From contig CAWIEI010000034.1 in assembly GCA_963834965.1 (NCBI GenBank), forward strand, positions 124,001 to 188,000: 64,000 nucleotides of DNA, in the 5' to 3' direction. Below the pieces are notes generated by a model. It searched no databases. It worked only from the letters and a program-made list of their open reading frames with translations, and had not been told where the DNA came from. The position numbers and the translations under genes were made by a program. Below are positions 1 through 8,200 of this stretch, piece after piece. The stretch is from Fodinibacter sp963834965. GTDB lineage: Bacteria; Actinomycetota; Actinomycetes; Actinomycetales; Dermatophilaceae. The number at the start of each line of letters is the position of its first letter. Position 1 is the stretch's first letter.

Positions 1-569
1 TGCTCGCGGAACGGGTCGCCGTAGTTGTGGTAGCCGGCGACCTCCCAGAACCCGGGCTGGTCGTACTCGAGCAGCTCGATGCGGGTGACCCACTTCGCGC
101 TCTTCCACAGGTAGAGATGGGGCACGAGCAGCCGGGCCGGGCCGCCGTGCTCGGCGCGCAGCGGCTCGCCCTCGAACTCCACCGCCACCATGGCGTCGCG
201 GTCGATCAGGTCCTCGACCGGCACGTTGGTGGTGTAGCCGCCGTAGCTGGTGACCAGGGCGTAGGGCAGGTCGCCGACGCCGACCGCCTCGAACAGGGTC
301 GACACCGGCACCCCTCGCCACGAGGTGCCGAGCTTCGACCAGTGGGTGACGCAGTGGATGTCGGTGGTGAGGGGCTGCAGGCCGAACGCGTGCAGCCCGC
401 GCCAGTCGAAGGTGCCGGTGGCCGTGCCGTCGGTGATGGTGAGCTGCCACCGGTCGGTGGCCACCACCTCGGTGGGGCCGGCCGTGAGCACCGGGAAGTC
501 GTGGGTGACGTACTGGCCCGGTGGCACGTTGTCGTCGTGCTCGCGTCGCCGTCCGAGGAACCCTGCCAT
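1..569 (-). CDS. Sulfite oxidase-like molybdopterin oxidoreductase (3' end cut by window)
   Basis: The reading frame starts at the ATG whose complement is at 567-569, with an AGGAG ribosome site about nine bases upstream, and runs off the left edge after 189 codons. The protein has the oxidoreductase molybdopterin-binding fold: a WRGLHAFGL stretch, then IHCVTHWSK, where Cys73 is in the place of the molybdenum-coordinating cysteine, and later GGPARLLVPHLYLWKSAKWV. These are typical of short YedY/sulfite-oxidase-like proteins of about 200 residues, so only a few C-terminal residues are probably missing. No Tat signal is visible, suggesting a cytoplasmic enzyme; its natural substrate cannot be told. 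It is divergent from the SURF1 gene. Confidence 0.85.
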   Translation of the reverse strand, partial: MAGFLGRRREHDDNVPPGQYVTHDFPVLTAGPTEVVATDRWQLTITDGTATGTFDWRGLHAFGLQPLTTDIHCVTHWSKLGTSWRGVPVSTLFEAVGVGDLPYALVTSYGGYTTNVPVEDLIDRDAMVAVEFEGEPLRAEHGGPARLLVPHLYLWKSAKWVTRIELLEYDQPGFWEVAGYHNYGDPFRE

Positions 570-686
570 CGCGACCGCTCCTTGCTCCCGTGGCCGCCGG
601 CCTGCTGAGCTCGGCCGGCTGACCTCCGCCGACGATATCGAGTCGGGCGACAGGGAGGGCACCCACGGTCGGTGGCGTTCAGTCGT

Positions 687-736
687 CGAATGTGGGTGGT
701 TCCTGCCGTCCGGACGACGAGGTTCACCCACGTTCG
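687..736. promoter_or_regulatory. Inverted repeat in the divergent promoter region
   Basis: CGAATGTGGGTG (687-698) and CACCCACGTTCG (725-736) are complementary at 11 of 12 positions. The 26 bases between them contain the palindrome CGTCCGGACG. The repeat lies between the divergent molybdopterin oxidoreductase and SURF1 genes (570-815), so it could be an operator for either or a hairpin in the SURF1 leader. No regulator is identified. Confidence 0.3.
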
Positions 737-815
737 CGGTTCGGTGAAGTCGGGCGCGGTAGTGGAATGACGCGGGCCGGAACGCCGTCGGGGGCGGGTG
801 ACGTAACCTCGAAGC

Positions 816-1637
816 GTGCTGCGGACCGCCCTGACGCCGAGGTTCCTCGGCCTGCTCGGGCTTGCGCTGGTGCTCTGCGCCACGTTCGTCTGGCTCGGCC
901 GGTGGCAGCTCGGCGTCGCCGAGAGCACCGCCCATCGCGAGGCGGTCGAGCAGGCGCGCTCGCAGCAGCCGGCCGAGCTGACGACGCTGCTGCAGCCGCA
1001 CGCACCGTTCCGGGGCGACCTGTCGTCGCGGCCCTTCATCGCGACCGGCCACTACGCCGCCGACGGGCAGCTGCTGGTGCCCGGGCGCCGGCTCGAGGGG
1101 CGGTCGGGGCTGTGGGTGCTCACGCCGTTCGTGCTCGACCGCGGCGGTGCCACCCTGCCCGTCGTTCGGGGGTTCGTGCCGGATGCCGCGTCGGCCGGCC
1201 CCCCGCCTGAGGGCACCCAGACGATCCGCGGCGGCCTGGCGCCGGGGGAGTCGCCCTCGCCCGACCCGGTGCCGGCGGGGCAGATCGGCTCGGTCGACCT
1301 GTCGGTGCTGGTCAACGCGTGGCCCGGAGAGCTGTACAACGCGTTCGGGTTCCTCGAGTCGCAGAGCCCGGCACCGGCATCCGGCCTGGCTCTCGTGCCC
1401 ACCCCCGTTGGAGACACGGGCGTGCGCTGGCGCAATGCGGCGTATGCCGTGCAGTGGTGGATCTTCGCGGCGTTCACGCTGTGGATGTGGGCCCGGATGG
1501 TGCGCGACGAGACCCGCCGGGCGCGGGCGGAGTCGGTCGCCGGCGCCGCGGCGGCGCCTGCGGAGCCCCAGGGGGCGGGGGCCGCGGACAGGGAGCCGGT
1601 TGCCGCGGGTGACAATGGTGGGCGTGACGACGCCTGA
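816..1637 (+). CDS. SURF1 family cytochrome c oxidase assembly protein
   Basis: A 273-residue membrane protein starting at GTG. The architecture is the SURF1 pattern: an N-terminal membrane segment (about residues 8-27, ending in WLGRWQL), a large extracytoplasmic domain, and a second membrane segment near the C-terminus (AVQWWIFAAFTLWMWARM). SURF1 proteins help insert haem a into the catalytic subunit of aa3-type oxidase. Actinobacterial SURF1 genes are commonly next to DUF3817 genes, as here, where the two overlap by 23 bases. The C-terminal tail is rich in Ala and Pro and probably unstructured. Confidence 0.88.
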   Translation: MLRTALTPRFLGLLGLALVLCATFVWLGRWQLGVAESTAHREAVEQARSQQPAELTTLLQPHAPFRGDLSSRPFIATGHYAADGQLLVPGRRLEGRSGLWVLTPFVLDRGGATLPVVRGFVPDAASAGPPPEGTQTIRGGLAPGESPSPDPVPAGQIGSVDLSVLVNAWPGELYNAFGFLESQSPAPASGLALVPTPVGDTGVRWRNAAYAVQWWIFAAFTLWMWARMVRDETRRARAESVAGAAAAPAEPQGAGAADREPVAAGDNGGRDDA

Positions 1638-2007
1638 GCCCAGCACCCCCGCCGCCTCGACCCTGCGTATCGAGGACGCCGAGGGCGTGCGCCCACGCCT
1701 CACCTTCTTCAAGGTGATGGCTTTCATCGTGGGCGTCGGGCTGCTCGTGCTGGTGGCCGAGATCGTGCTGTCCTACGGCTTCGGGCTGAAGGGCGCTGAC
1801 AACCCGCTGTCGTGGTGGCCGCAGCCGCACGGCTTCATCTACATGGTCTACCTCCTGGCCACCGCGCTGCTCGGCTTCAAGGTCGGCTGGACGCTGCCGA
1901 AGATCGTGCTCGTCATGCTTGCCGGCTGCGTGCCATTCCTGTCGTTCTGGGTCGAGCGCCGGGTCGCCCGTGAGGTCGAGGCGGGTCTCGCGGCGGTGCG
2001 CCAGTAG
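1615..2007 (+). CDS. DUF3817 integral membrane protein
   Basis: About 130 residues with a hydrophilic N-terminus and three membrane segments: FKVMAFIVGVGLLVLVAEIV, a central HGFIYMVYLLATALLGFKV, and KIVLVMLAGCVPFLSFWV, followed by a charged tail. The HGFxYMVYL motif is the signature of DUF3817, a small actinobacterial membrane family of unknown function. The start is uncertain: ATG 1615, GTG 1618 and GTG 1624 are all in frame inside the end of the SURF1 gene, which implies translational coupling. Confidence 0.85.
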   Translation: MVGVTTPEPSTPAASTLRIEDAEGVRPRLTFFKVMAFIVGVGLLVLVAEIVLSYGFGLKGADNPLSWWPQPHGFIYMVYLLATALLGFKVGWTLPKIVLVMLAGCVPFLSFWVERRVAREVEAGLAAVRQ

Positions 2008-2017
2008 CCTTGGCCGC

Positions 2018-3673
2018 GTGAGCGACGCCCCCCGCACGGACCCCGCCATGCCCCATCACGACGACCCCGACCACGTGGTCGTCGAGGGTGGCGAGCCGGT
2101 GCACCTCGCCGACCGGCCCGTGCTCGTCGTCGACTTCGGCGCCCAGTACGCGCAGCTCATCGCGCGGCGGGTCCGCGAGGCCTCGTGCTTCAGCGAGGTC
2201 GTGCCCCACTCGATGCCGGTGGCCGAGATGCTCGCCAAGGACCCGGCCGCGGTGATCCTGTCGGGTGGGCCGTCGTCGGTCTACGAGGAGGGTGCTCCCT
2301 CGCTCGACCCCGCACTGCTCGAGGCCGGGGTGCCGGTGTTCGGCATGTGCTACGGCTTCCAGGCGATGGCGCGGGCGCTCGGCGGCACGGTGGAGAAGAC
2401 CGGGCTGTCCGAGTTCGGGGCGACGCCGGCGTCCATCCTCGACACCTCCTCGACGCTGTTCAAGGGCCAGCCCACCGACCAGTCGGTGTGGATGAGCCAC
2501 GGCGACTCGGTGTCGGCCGCGCCGGCCGGGATGACGGTCACGGCCACGACGTCGGGGGCGCCGGTGGCCGGGTTCGAGGACGACGAGCGCAAGCTGTACG
2601 GGGTGCAGTGGCACCCCGAGGTGCTGCACTCGACGTTCGGCCAGCAGGTGCTCGAGAACTTCCTGCTCCGTGGGGCGGGGCTGTCGGGGGAGTGGACCGC
2701 CGCGAACGTCGTCGACGACCTGGTCGCGTCGGTGCGGGTGCAGGTGGGTGAGGCGCGCGTCATCTGCGGCCTGTCGGGCGGCGTCGACTCCTCGGTCGCG
2801 GCTGCGCTGGTGCAGAAGGCCGTCGGTGACCAGCTGACCTGCGTGTTCGTCGACCACGGGCTACTGCGGTCGGGTGAGGCGGAACAGGTCGAGAAGGACT
2901 TCGTGGCGGCCACGGGGGTGGACCTGCTCGTGGTCGACGCCCGGGAGCGCTTCCTGTCGGCGCTGGCCGGGGTCTCGGACCCCGAGGAGAAGCGCAAGAT
3001 CATCGGCCGCGAGTTCATCCGCGTCTTCGAGCAGGCGGCGCGTGACGTGGTCGGGTCGCACTCGAGGGACTCGGACCACCCGGTCGAGTTCCTGGTGCAG
3101 GGCACCTTGTACCCCGACGTGGTCGAGTCGGGTGGCGGCACCGGAACCGCGAACATCAAGTCGCACCACAACGTGGGCGGGCTGCCCGACGACCTGCAGT
3201 TCAAGCTGGTCGAGCCGCTGCGGCTGCTGTTCAAGGACGAGGTGCGCCAGGTCGGTCTCGAGCTCGGGGTGCCCGAGGGGATCGTGTGGCGGCAGCCGTT
3301 CCCGGGTCCGGGGCTCGGGATCCGGATCGTGGGTGAGGTGACCGCCGAACGCTTGGACGTGCTGCGCGCTGCCGATGCGATCGCGCGCGAAGAGCTGACG
3401 GCTGCTGGTCTTGATCGCGACATCTGGCAGTGCCCGGTGGTGCTGCTCGGCGACGTGCGCTCGGTCGGGGTGCAGGGGGACGGTCGTACCTACGGCCACC
3501 CGGTGGTGCTGCGCCCGGTGTCGTCGGAGGACGCGATGACCGCCGACTGGACCCGGGTGCCGTACGACGTGCTGGCGAAGATCTCGACTCGCATCACCAA
3601 CGAGGTGCGCGAGGTGAACCGGGTGGTGCTCGACATCACGAGCAAGCCGCCAGGCACCATCGAGTGGGAGTGA
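2018..3673 (+). CDS. guaA: GMP synthase (glutamine-hydrolysing)
   Basis: Converts XMP to GMP in purine synthesis using glutamine and ATP. The N-terminal class I amidotransferase shows VLVVDFGAQYAQLIARRV, the nucleophile in FGMCYGFQAMA, and a downstream WHPEV. The ATP-pyrophosphatase domain carries GLSGGVDSSVAA, and the C-terminal dimerisation domain ends in ITSKPPGTIEWE as in other GuaA proteins. At 551 residues it is somewhat longer than the 525 of E. coli, because of a short N-terminal extension. GTG 2018 has no ribosome site but follows TAGCCT (2005-2010), a -10-like hexamer, by seven bases, which suggests a leaderless transcript. ATG 2048 is an alternative start. Confidence 0.97.
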   Translation: MSDAPRTDPAMPHHDDPDHVVVEGGEPVHLADRPVLVVDFGAQYAQLIARRVREASCFSEVVPHSMPVAEMLAKDPAAVILSGGPSSVYEEGAPSLDPALLEAGVPVFGMCYGFQAMARALGGTVEKTGLSEFGATPASILDTSSTLFKGQPTDQSVWMSHGDSVSAAPAGMTVTATTSGAPVAGFEDDERKLYGVQWHPEVLHSTFGQQVLENFLLRGAGLSGEWTAANVVDDLVASVRVQVGEARVICGLSGGVDSSVAAALVQKAVGDQLTCVFVDHGLLRSGEAEQVEKDFVAATGVDLLVVDARERFLSALAGVSDPEEKRKIIGREFIRVFEQAARDVVGSHSRDSDHPVEFLVQGTLYPDVVESGGGTGTANIKSHHNVGGLPDDLQFKLVEPLRLLFKDEVRQVGLELGVPEGIVWRQPFPGPGLGIRIVGEVTAERLDVLRAADAIAREELTAAGLDRDIWQCPVVLLGDVRSVGVQGDGRTYGHPVVLRPVSSEDAMTADWTRVPYDVLAKISTRITNEVREVNRVVLDITSKPPGTIEWE

Positions 3674-3690
3674 CTCAGTCGAACGGGAGG

Positions 3691-3704
3691 GCTCAGCGCT
3701 GAGC
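3691..3704. terminator. Palindrome between convergent genes
   Basis: GCTCAGCGCTGAGC is a perfect 14-base palindrome directly after guaA and over the stop codon of the convergent small membrane gene. It could mark transcript ends, but there is no T-run and no loop, so this is a weak call. Confidence 0.25.
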
Positions 3705-4133
3705 GAGCCAGGCGAGCCAGACCAGCAGCGCGACGAATGCGGCGATGCCGGCGAAGACGGCGACCACTGACCCGATGCCGATGGCGATCGACTCGCCCAA
3801 CCCCTTGCGGCGCTGGGGTTCGTGCCCGATCGACCCCGTGGTGAAGACGTGGTGCGGAACCGCGTAGAAGACGGGGATGACCGCACCGGGCGGCACCGCG
3901 ACGTCGAGTGACGCTTGGCCATACCGGCGCCACCACCGGGCGTAGACCTGCACCCGGTTCCAACCGGCCCAGACCGGCAGGTCCGTCGTGCCGAACCGGC
4001 TGTACACCGGGCACCCGTTCACCGAGACCACCGGCGTGAGCCACCCCGAGGTGATCGCGTTTCCCTGCAATGTCAGGCGAAGCATTCCCTGCGGGCGGGG
4101 GAGCCCGGCGTCATGCCCCGACGCCTGCGTCAT
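3693..4133 (-). CDS. Conserved actinobacterial membrane-anchored protein of unknown function
   Basis: A 146-residue protein: a soluble beta-rich N-terminal part (LRLTLQGN, VSVNGCPVYSRFGTTDLPVWAGWNRVQVYARWW, a PPGAVIPVFYAVPHHVF stretch), then a charged linker (GHEPQRRKG) and one C-terminal membrane segment (about residues 117-142) ending in AWLAQR. The layout resembles a small actinobacterial family I know only as hypothetical proteins. TAGAGT lies just upstream of ATG 4133, consistent with a leaderless start; an internal ATG at 4085 would fit a shorter protein. It converges with guaA. Confidence 0.75.
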   Translation of the reverse strand: MTQASGHDAGLPRPQGMLRLTLQGNAITSGWLTPVVSVNGCPVYSRFGTTDLPVWAGWNRVQVYARWWRRYGQASLDVAVPPGAVIPVFYAVPHHVFTTGSIGHEPQRRKGLGESIAIGIGSVVAVFAGIAAFVALLVWLAWLAQR

Positions 4134-4178
4134 GACGGCACTCTAGGTGCACCGCCGTCCAGGTGTCGGGCATCGCCG

Positions 4179-5640
4179 TCAGCACGGGTCGGAGTGCTGT
4201 TTCGTGCCGCTGTCAGAAGGGCGGAGCTGCTGGGTAGGGGTCTCTGGGCGGCGTGATGGGCGCGGCCGGCTGGGGTGGGGTGGGTTCGATGGTGGCCAGT
4301 GGGCGTGTTGGGGGTAGGTGATGCGTCGTTTGCCGTTGGGTGAGGTCCAGGTGGCGGTGCCGTCGGGGTCGAGCTGGTAGGCCCATTGGCGGCGTTGTTT
4401 GAGGCGGTGGTGTCGCCGGCAGAGCCCGCCGAGGTTGGTGGGGGTGGTGGGTCCGGCGGGCCAGGGCCGGGCGTGGTCGGTGTCGCAGGCCATGGCGGGG
4501 CGGGTGCAGCCCCACATCCGGCAGGTGCCGTCTCGGGTGGCGACGAAGTCCTTCATCGCCCGCGGTGGGCGGTAGGCGTTGGTGACCGACTCGATCAGGG
4601 CGCCGGTGCGGGCGTCGAGCAGGGCGCGGCCGATGTCGGTGGGGACGACTGCGAGGAGCGCTTCGACGGTGTCGGCGTCGATGAACCCGATGCCGGGGAC
4701 CTCAGCGCCGTTGAGGGCGGCGAGGACGGAGAAGTTGCGGCCGAGCCCAGCACACGCGACACCGGTGGTGCGGCCATCGGCCGCGGCGGCGGCGGCGGCC
4801 GCGTCCCTGGCCTTCACGGCGTCGGTGCCGGTGATGACCGGGATGCCGAGGGTGACCTTGGCGGTGACGGTGACGTTGGCCAGGACGAGGTCGGCCAGGG
4901 CGTCGGCGCGGGCCTGGTCCAGGGTGAGCGACAGGGTTCTCTTTCGCCAGGGTGTCGCCGTGGCGCTTGATGGAGTCCCACATCGCCGCGGACGGCCCGG
5001 TGGGCAGCTGGGCGCACCACAGCGTGGTGCCGTCGGGCCCGGCGTTGACCTGCACGTACCGGTCTGTGCGGTTCTTCTTCGTGGCCTGGCGCATCTGGTC
5101 GGCGGCGACGCGGGTGGCGACCGTGCGGATGACACCGGTGACCCGGGCCGGGTCGAGCCCGGGCAGCCGGTCGATCAGCCCGTCCTCGACGCGCGCACAC
5201 GCCTGCAGGTCGAGACCGTCGCAGACGGAGACGACCTTCGCGACGGTGGCGGTGGTCAGCTCGCCGGCCACCACCTTGCCGAGCAGCCGGGGGAAGCGCT
5301 GCGAGGTCTTCGCGGCCAGCGACACCCGGCGACCGGCGGCCCACTCCCCGATGCCGGCCTCGAGAGACACCAGCGAGGGAGCCATCGTGTCGACGAACCC
5401 CACGTCGTGGTGGACCTCGACGAACCCGCTGCCGGTCAGGCGGCTCTCGTGGGCTGCAGCGTGGGCCATGGCGACCAGCTGCGCCCCCTCGACCGCGTTG
5501 GACGCCCCCTGCAGCTCGCCACTGATCTCGAACAGCTCGTCGCGCTCCATCGCCGACCCGCCCTGCGCCAGCTCGGTACCGATGGCGGCGGCCTCGGCGC
5601 GCAGCGCCGCGATGCGGGCTCGGAGCTGGCTGGTCGACAT
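4179..5640 (-). pseudogene. DUF222 / HNH endonuclease protein (13E12-repeat type) with a frameshift
   Basis: Two overlapping frames together make one typical DUF222-HNH protein. The first frame, from ATG 5640, carries the helical DUF222 part (MSTSQLRARIAALRAEAAAIG onward) and stays homologous up to GDTLAKE. The second resumes with TLSLTLDQARADALADLVL and ends with an intact HNH nuclease motif: CRMWGC, DTDHARPW, NLGGLCRRHHRLKQ. Removing one base near 4938 (in the run read as GCGAAAGAGAACCCTG on the coding strand) joins them cleanly. The HNH residues look intact, so the shift is either recent or a sequencing error. These genes are multicopy in actinobacteria, and mycobacterial members are DNA-damage induced; an SOS-like site precedes this one. 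A run of GGC repeats near 4785 encodes poly-alanine. Confidence 0.8.
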
Positions 5641-5653
5641 ACCTCATCATATC

Positions 5654-5667
5654 CGAACACATGTACG
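5654..5667 (-). promoter_or_regulatory. SOS (LexA) box-like site upstream of the DUF222/HNH gene
   Basis: CGAAC-ACAT-GTACG differs from the actinobacterial LexA consensus core CGAAC-N4-GTTCG at one base. It sits 14 bases upstream of the DUF222/HNH ATG and next to TATGAT (complement at 5644-5649), a good -10 hexamer. LexA sites in front of 13E12-repeat genes are established in Mycobacterium tuberculosis, so the position and family agree. The outer T and A of the full consensus are missing. Confidence 0.5.
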
Positions 5668-5740
5668 CTTACCAGAGTTGTGCACACCCCAATCCGAATG
5701 CCGCACAGCCGGGTTGGGCAGGAGGAGGGGCGACGCAACG

Positions 5741-5778
5741 GTGCGAGAGATCGGGGTGATAGCACCGATTTCTCGCAC
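5741..5778. terminator. 14-bp stem hairpin in the 308-base gap after the DUF4242 gene
   Basis: GTGCGAGAGATCGG (5741-5754) pairs with CCGATTTCTCGCAC (5765-5778) with one mismatch, leaving a ten-base loop. It lies downstream of the minus-strand DUF4242 gene and upstream of the DUF222/HNH promoter, so termination is the simplest role. There is no U-tract. Apart from this hairpin and the SOS-like promoter I see nothing in 5641-5948. Confidence 0.45.
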
Positions 5779-5948
5779 TCCTGCCGGACGCGGTGGTGAG
5801 CCGAAAGCGCGACCGGAGCACGCGGCATCCAAAGCGCCGTTCAGCGAACCCACCCCGATCGGTGGGCGACCCGAATGTCAGGACAACAGGGAGGTCGCGC
5901 CGGCGGCTCAGTGACGACCCCCGGCTCGCGCGCGAACCCAGTGCGGCG

Positions 5949-6200
5949 TCAGACGCCTTCCTGGACCCGGTAGACGGCGTCCGCCACCAGCCCGTGGGCT
6001 TCGCGGTGCACGGTGTTGGCGGCCTCGACGTCGGGAGCCTCGACGAGGCAGAAGATCTGGCCCTTGCCTCGTCGACCCAGTAGCGCAGGTAGCTGACCCC
6101 GGTGCGCGTCCTGGATGGCGAGGTCGGCCGCGTGGGCCTTGGCCACGTCCTGCATCGTGCCTCCCTCACCGAGTGAGTGAAGGTCCATGAAGAGCGGCAT
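5949..6200 (-). CDS. DUF4242 (SCO4226-like) protein with an apparent internal frame disturbance
   Basis: The 83-residue open frame begins MPLFMDLHSLGEGGTMQDVA with a GGAAGGG-type ribosome site upstream, and ends AHGLVADAVYRVQEGV. Both ends match DUF4242, a small ferredoxin-like family whose Streptomyces member SCO4226 binds nickel. In the middle (about 6062-6098) the family motif SYLRYWVDEA is found in the neighbouring frame, while the open frame reads QLPALLGRR. One base lost and one gained about 35 bases apart would restore the family sequence. The frame never meets a stop, so the protein could still be made with a changed core strand. This may be two sequencing errors. Confidence 0.75.
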   Translation of the reverse strand: MPLFMDLHSLGEGGTMQDVAKAHAADLAIQDAHRGQLPALLGRRGKGQIFCLVEAPDVEAANTVHREAHGLVADAVYRVQEGV

Positions 6201-6352
6201 TTCGGTGTCCCTTCCGAGGGGGCGGGTGTCGCGGACCCGTCGCAGGCCCCCACGGCGACGGCCGCGGTCGGGTCGGCGTCGGCGGCCACCTTCGCGGTGA
6301 ACGTCGACATGCCGATGCCGGGCGCCCACCACCCGCGAGGGGCCGCTGGTGC

Positions 6353-7084
6353 TCAGCCGGTCACCCCTGCGGGCAGCACGCGGAACTCGTTGCCGTCGGG
6401 GTCGGTGAGCACCACCGCGCCATCGGCACGTCGGCCGCCGTCGGCGCGGCCGGCGCCCAGCCCGAGGAGGCGCTCGACCTCTGCGTGCTGGTCTCCACCC
6501 GGCGGTGGTGCGAGGTGCCACCGCCACCGCTGCGTGCCGGTGCGTTCCGCGTAGGGAGGGCCACCCCACGAGATCTTCGAACCGCCGCTCGGCGACTGGA
6601 TCGCGGTCTCGTCGTCCTGGTCCCAGACGAGCGGCCAGCCCAGTGCCTCGCTCCAGAAGCGGCCGACCCGGGGCGAGCCGTCGCTCGAGAGGCAGCCGAT
6701 GCGCGGGGTGCCGGCGAGGAAGCCGTTGCCGGCCTCGATGACGCAGAATGCGTTGCCCTCGGGGTCGGCGAGCACCACGTGCTCCTCCATGGGCAGCTGG
6801 CCGACGTCGAGGTGGCCCGCGCCGAGGTCGAGCGCCCGGGCCACGGCGGCCGCCTGGTCATCCGCACTGGTGCTGGCGAGGTCGAAGTGCATCTGGTTGG
6901 GCCCGACCTTCGGCGCGCTGGTCGGGGCGAACCGCACCGCGAAACCCGGCACGCCCTCGGGCGGCAGCACCACCTCACCGGACCCGTCGTCCACGACCGA
7001 CCGGCCGAGCACCCCGGCCCAGAACCGGGCGAGCGCCGCCGGGTCGTTCGCGTCGACGCACAGCGCCACCAGCGCACACGTCAT
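6353..7084 (-). CDS. VOC (glyoxalase/bleomycin-resistance fold) family protein
   Basis: 243 residues made of two VOC modules. The first (MTCALVALCVDANDPAALARFWAGVLG to EHVVLADPEGNAFCVIEAG) and the second (RIGCLSSDGSPRVGRFWSEALGWPLVW to VVLTDPDGNEFRVLPAG) each end in the DPxGNxFxV strand characteristic of the fold. This tandem arrangement is common for actinobacterial glyoxalase-like proteins of unknown substrate. Metal-ligand positions are not obvious enough to name an enzyme. It diverges from the ankyrin gene. Confidence 0.85.
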   Translation of the reverse strand: MTCALVALCVDANDPAALARFWAGVLGRSVVDDGSGEVVLPPEGVPGFAVRFAPTSAPKVGPNQMHFDLASTSADDQAAAVARALDLGAGHLDVGQLPMEEHVVLADPEGNAFCVIEAGNGFLAGTPRIGCLSSDGSPRVGRFWSEALGWPLVWDQDDETAIQSPSGGSKISWGGPPYAERTGTQRWRWHLAPPPGGDQHAEVERLLGLGAGRADGGRRADGAVVLTDPDGNEFRVLPAGVTG

Positions 7085-7185
7085 CCGTCGTCCCCCTGGT
7101 CCGGTCGCTCGGCGCCACCACGCTAAGACGGCTCGACCCGCCACCGCCAGCGGTTTACGGGCCGCGTCCGGGCCATGATGAGGTC

Positions 7186-7887
7186 GTGGCTGACATGGAC
7201 CGACTCCCCGACGACGCCGTCGAGACCGCGGTCGCGGCGGTGCGGTCGGGCGACCAGGATTCCCTCGCAACGGTTCTCGCCGCGCACCCGACCCTGGTGG
7301 CCGGCGCGTTGCCCAGACACGGTGGCCGGTCACTGCTGCACGTCGCGACCGACTGGCCCGGGCACCGCCCGGACATCGCGGCGACCATTGCCCGGCTCGT
7401 CGCGGCCGGCGCCGACGTCGACGCGCGCTTCGTCGGCGAGCACACCGAGACACCGCTGCACTGGGCGGCGAGCAACGACGACACGGATGCCGTGGCGGCG
7501 CTGCTCGACGCCGGCGCCGACATCGACGCACCCGGCGCCGTGATCGGTGGCGGCACCCCGCTCAACGACGCCACGGCCTTCGCCCAGTGGGATGCCGCCC
7601 GCCTCCTGGTGGAGCGCGGCGCCGCCGTGTCGCTGTTCGATGCCGCGGCGTTGGGGATGACCGACCGGGTCGCCGCCGCGGTCGCCGCGGGCGACGTCGG
7701 GTCACTGGACCCGCTGCTCTGGGGCGCCTGCCACGGCGGCCGGCTCGAGACGGCATCCCTGCTGGTCGACGCCGGCGCCGACCTCGACTGGCGCGGCTGG
7801 GACGACCTGACCCCGCTGGGCGCTGCCGAGCGCTCCGGCGCCACCGAGCTGGTGCACTGGCTGCGCGAGCGGGGCGCCCGGGCCTGA
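7186..7887 (+). CDS. Ankyrin-repeat protein
   Basis: 233 residues, starting at GTG 7186 or ATG 7195. At least four ankyrin-type repeats are visible: GRSLLHVATDW..IARLVAAGADVDAR, TPLHWAASNDDTDAVAALLDAGADIDA, GTPLNDATAFAQWDAARLLVERGAAV, and LLWGACHGGRLETASLLVDAGADLDW followed by a capping DLTPLGAAERSG. No other domain, signal or membrane segment is seen, so it is probably a cytoplasmic binding protein. Its partner is unknown. Confidence 0.85.
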   Translation: MADMDRLPDDAVETAVAAVRSGDQDSLATVLAAHPTLVAGALPRHGGRSLLHVATDWPGHRPDIAATIARLVAAGADVDARFVGEHTETPLHWAASNDDTDAVAALLDAGADIDAPGAVIGGGTPLNDATAFAQWDAARLLVERGAAVSLFDAAALGMTDRVAAAVAAGDVGSLDPLLWGACHGGRLETASLLVDAGADLDWRGWDDLTPLGAAERSGATELVHWLRERGARA

Positions 7888-7918
7888 CCCGCCCGGGATC
7901 CTCGCCGGGACCTCGGTG

Positions 7919-7946
7919 CTGACGCACCACGCCGTTGTGCCATTAT
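7919..7946 (+). promoter_or_regulatory. Putative promoter of the toxin-antitoxin pair
   Basis: CTGACG (7919-7924) and CATTAT (7941-7946) are separated by 16 bases and lie 18 bases upstream of the antitoxin ATG, in a locally AT-richer stretch. TGCCA at 7939-7943 and TGGCA at 7960-7964 form a spaced inverted repeat that an autorepressing antitoxin could bind. Both are weak sequence matches. Confidence 0.3.
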
Positions 7947-7963
7947 CGTGCTACATTCGTGGC

Positions 7964-8200
7964 ATGGCGAGGGTGCGGGTCAGCACGACGGTCGACGCCG
8001 ACCTGCTCGCCCGCGCGCGCCGGGCCCATGGCAAGACCACCGATGCCTCCTTGCTCGAGGCGGCTCTCAACGCCCTGCTCGACACCCGCCGCCAGGCCGA
8101 GGTGGACGCCGCCTACGACCGGGCCTACCCCGCCACGCCGGTCAGCGCACCCGACGCCTGGGGCGACCTCGACGCGTGGCGCCGGCAGGCATCGACGTGA
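7964..8200 (+). CDS. Ribbon-helix-helix-type antitoxin
   Basis: 78 residues. The N-terminal ARVRVSTTVDADLLARARRAHGKTTDASLLEAALNALLD is a classic short strand plus two helices of the MetJ/Arc (RHH) DNA-binding class used by VapB/MazE-type antitoxins. The acidic, Pro-containing C-terminal tail (PVSAPDAWGDLDAWRRQ) would wrap the toxin. Its stop codon overlaps the toxin GTG (GTGA), which fixes the pairing and suggests coupled translation and autoregulation. Confidence 0.8.
   Translation: MARVRVSTTVDADLLARARRAHGKTTDASLLEAALNALLDTRRQAEVDAAYDRAYPATPVSAPDAWGDLDAWRRQAST

Noticed and set aside
5647..5853. A 68-codon minus-strand frame upstream of the DUF222/HNH gene
   Set aside because: It runs through the hairpin at 5741-5778 and the SOS-like promoter and has no recognisable protein features.
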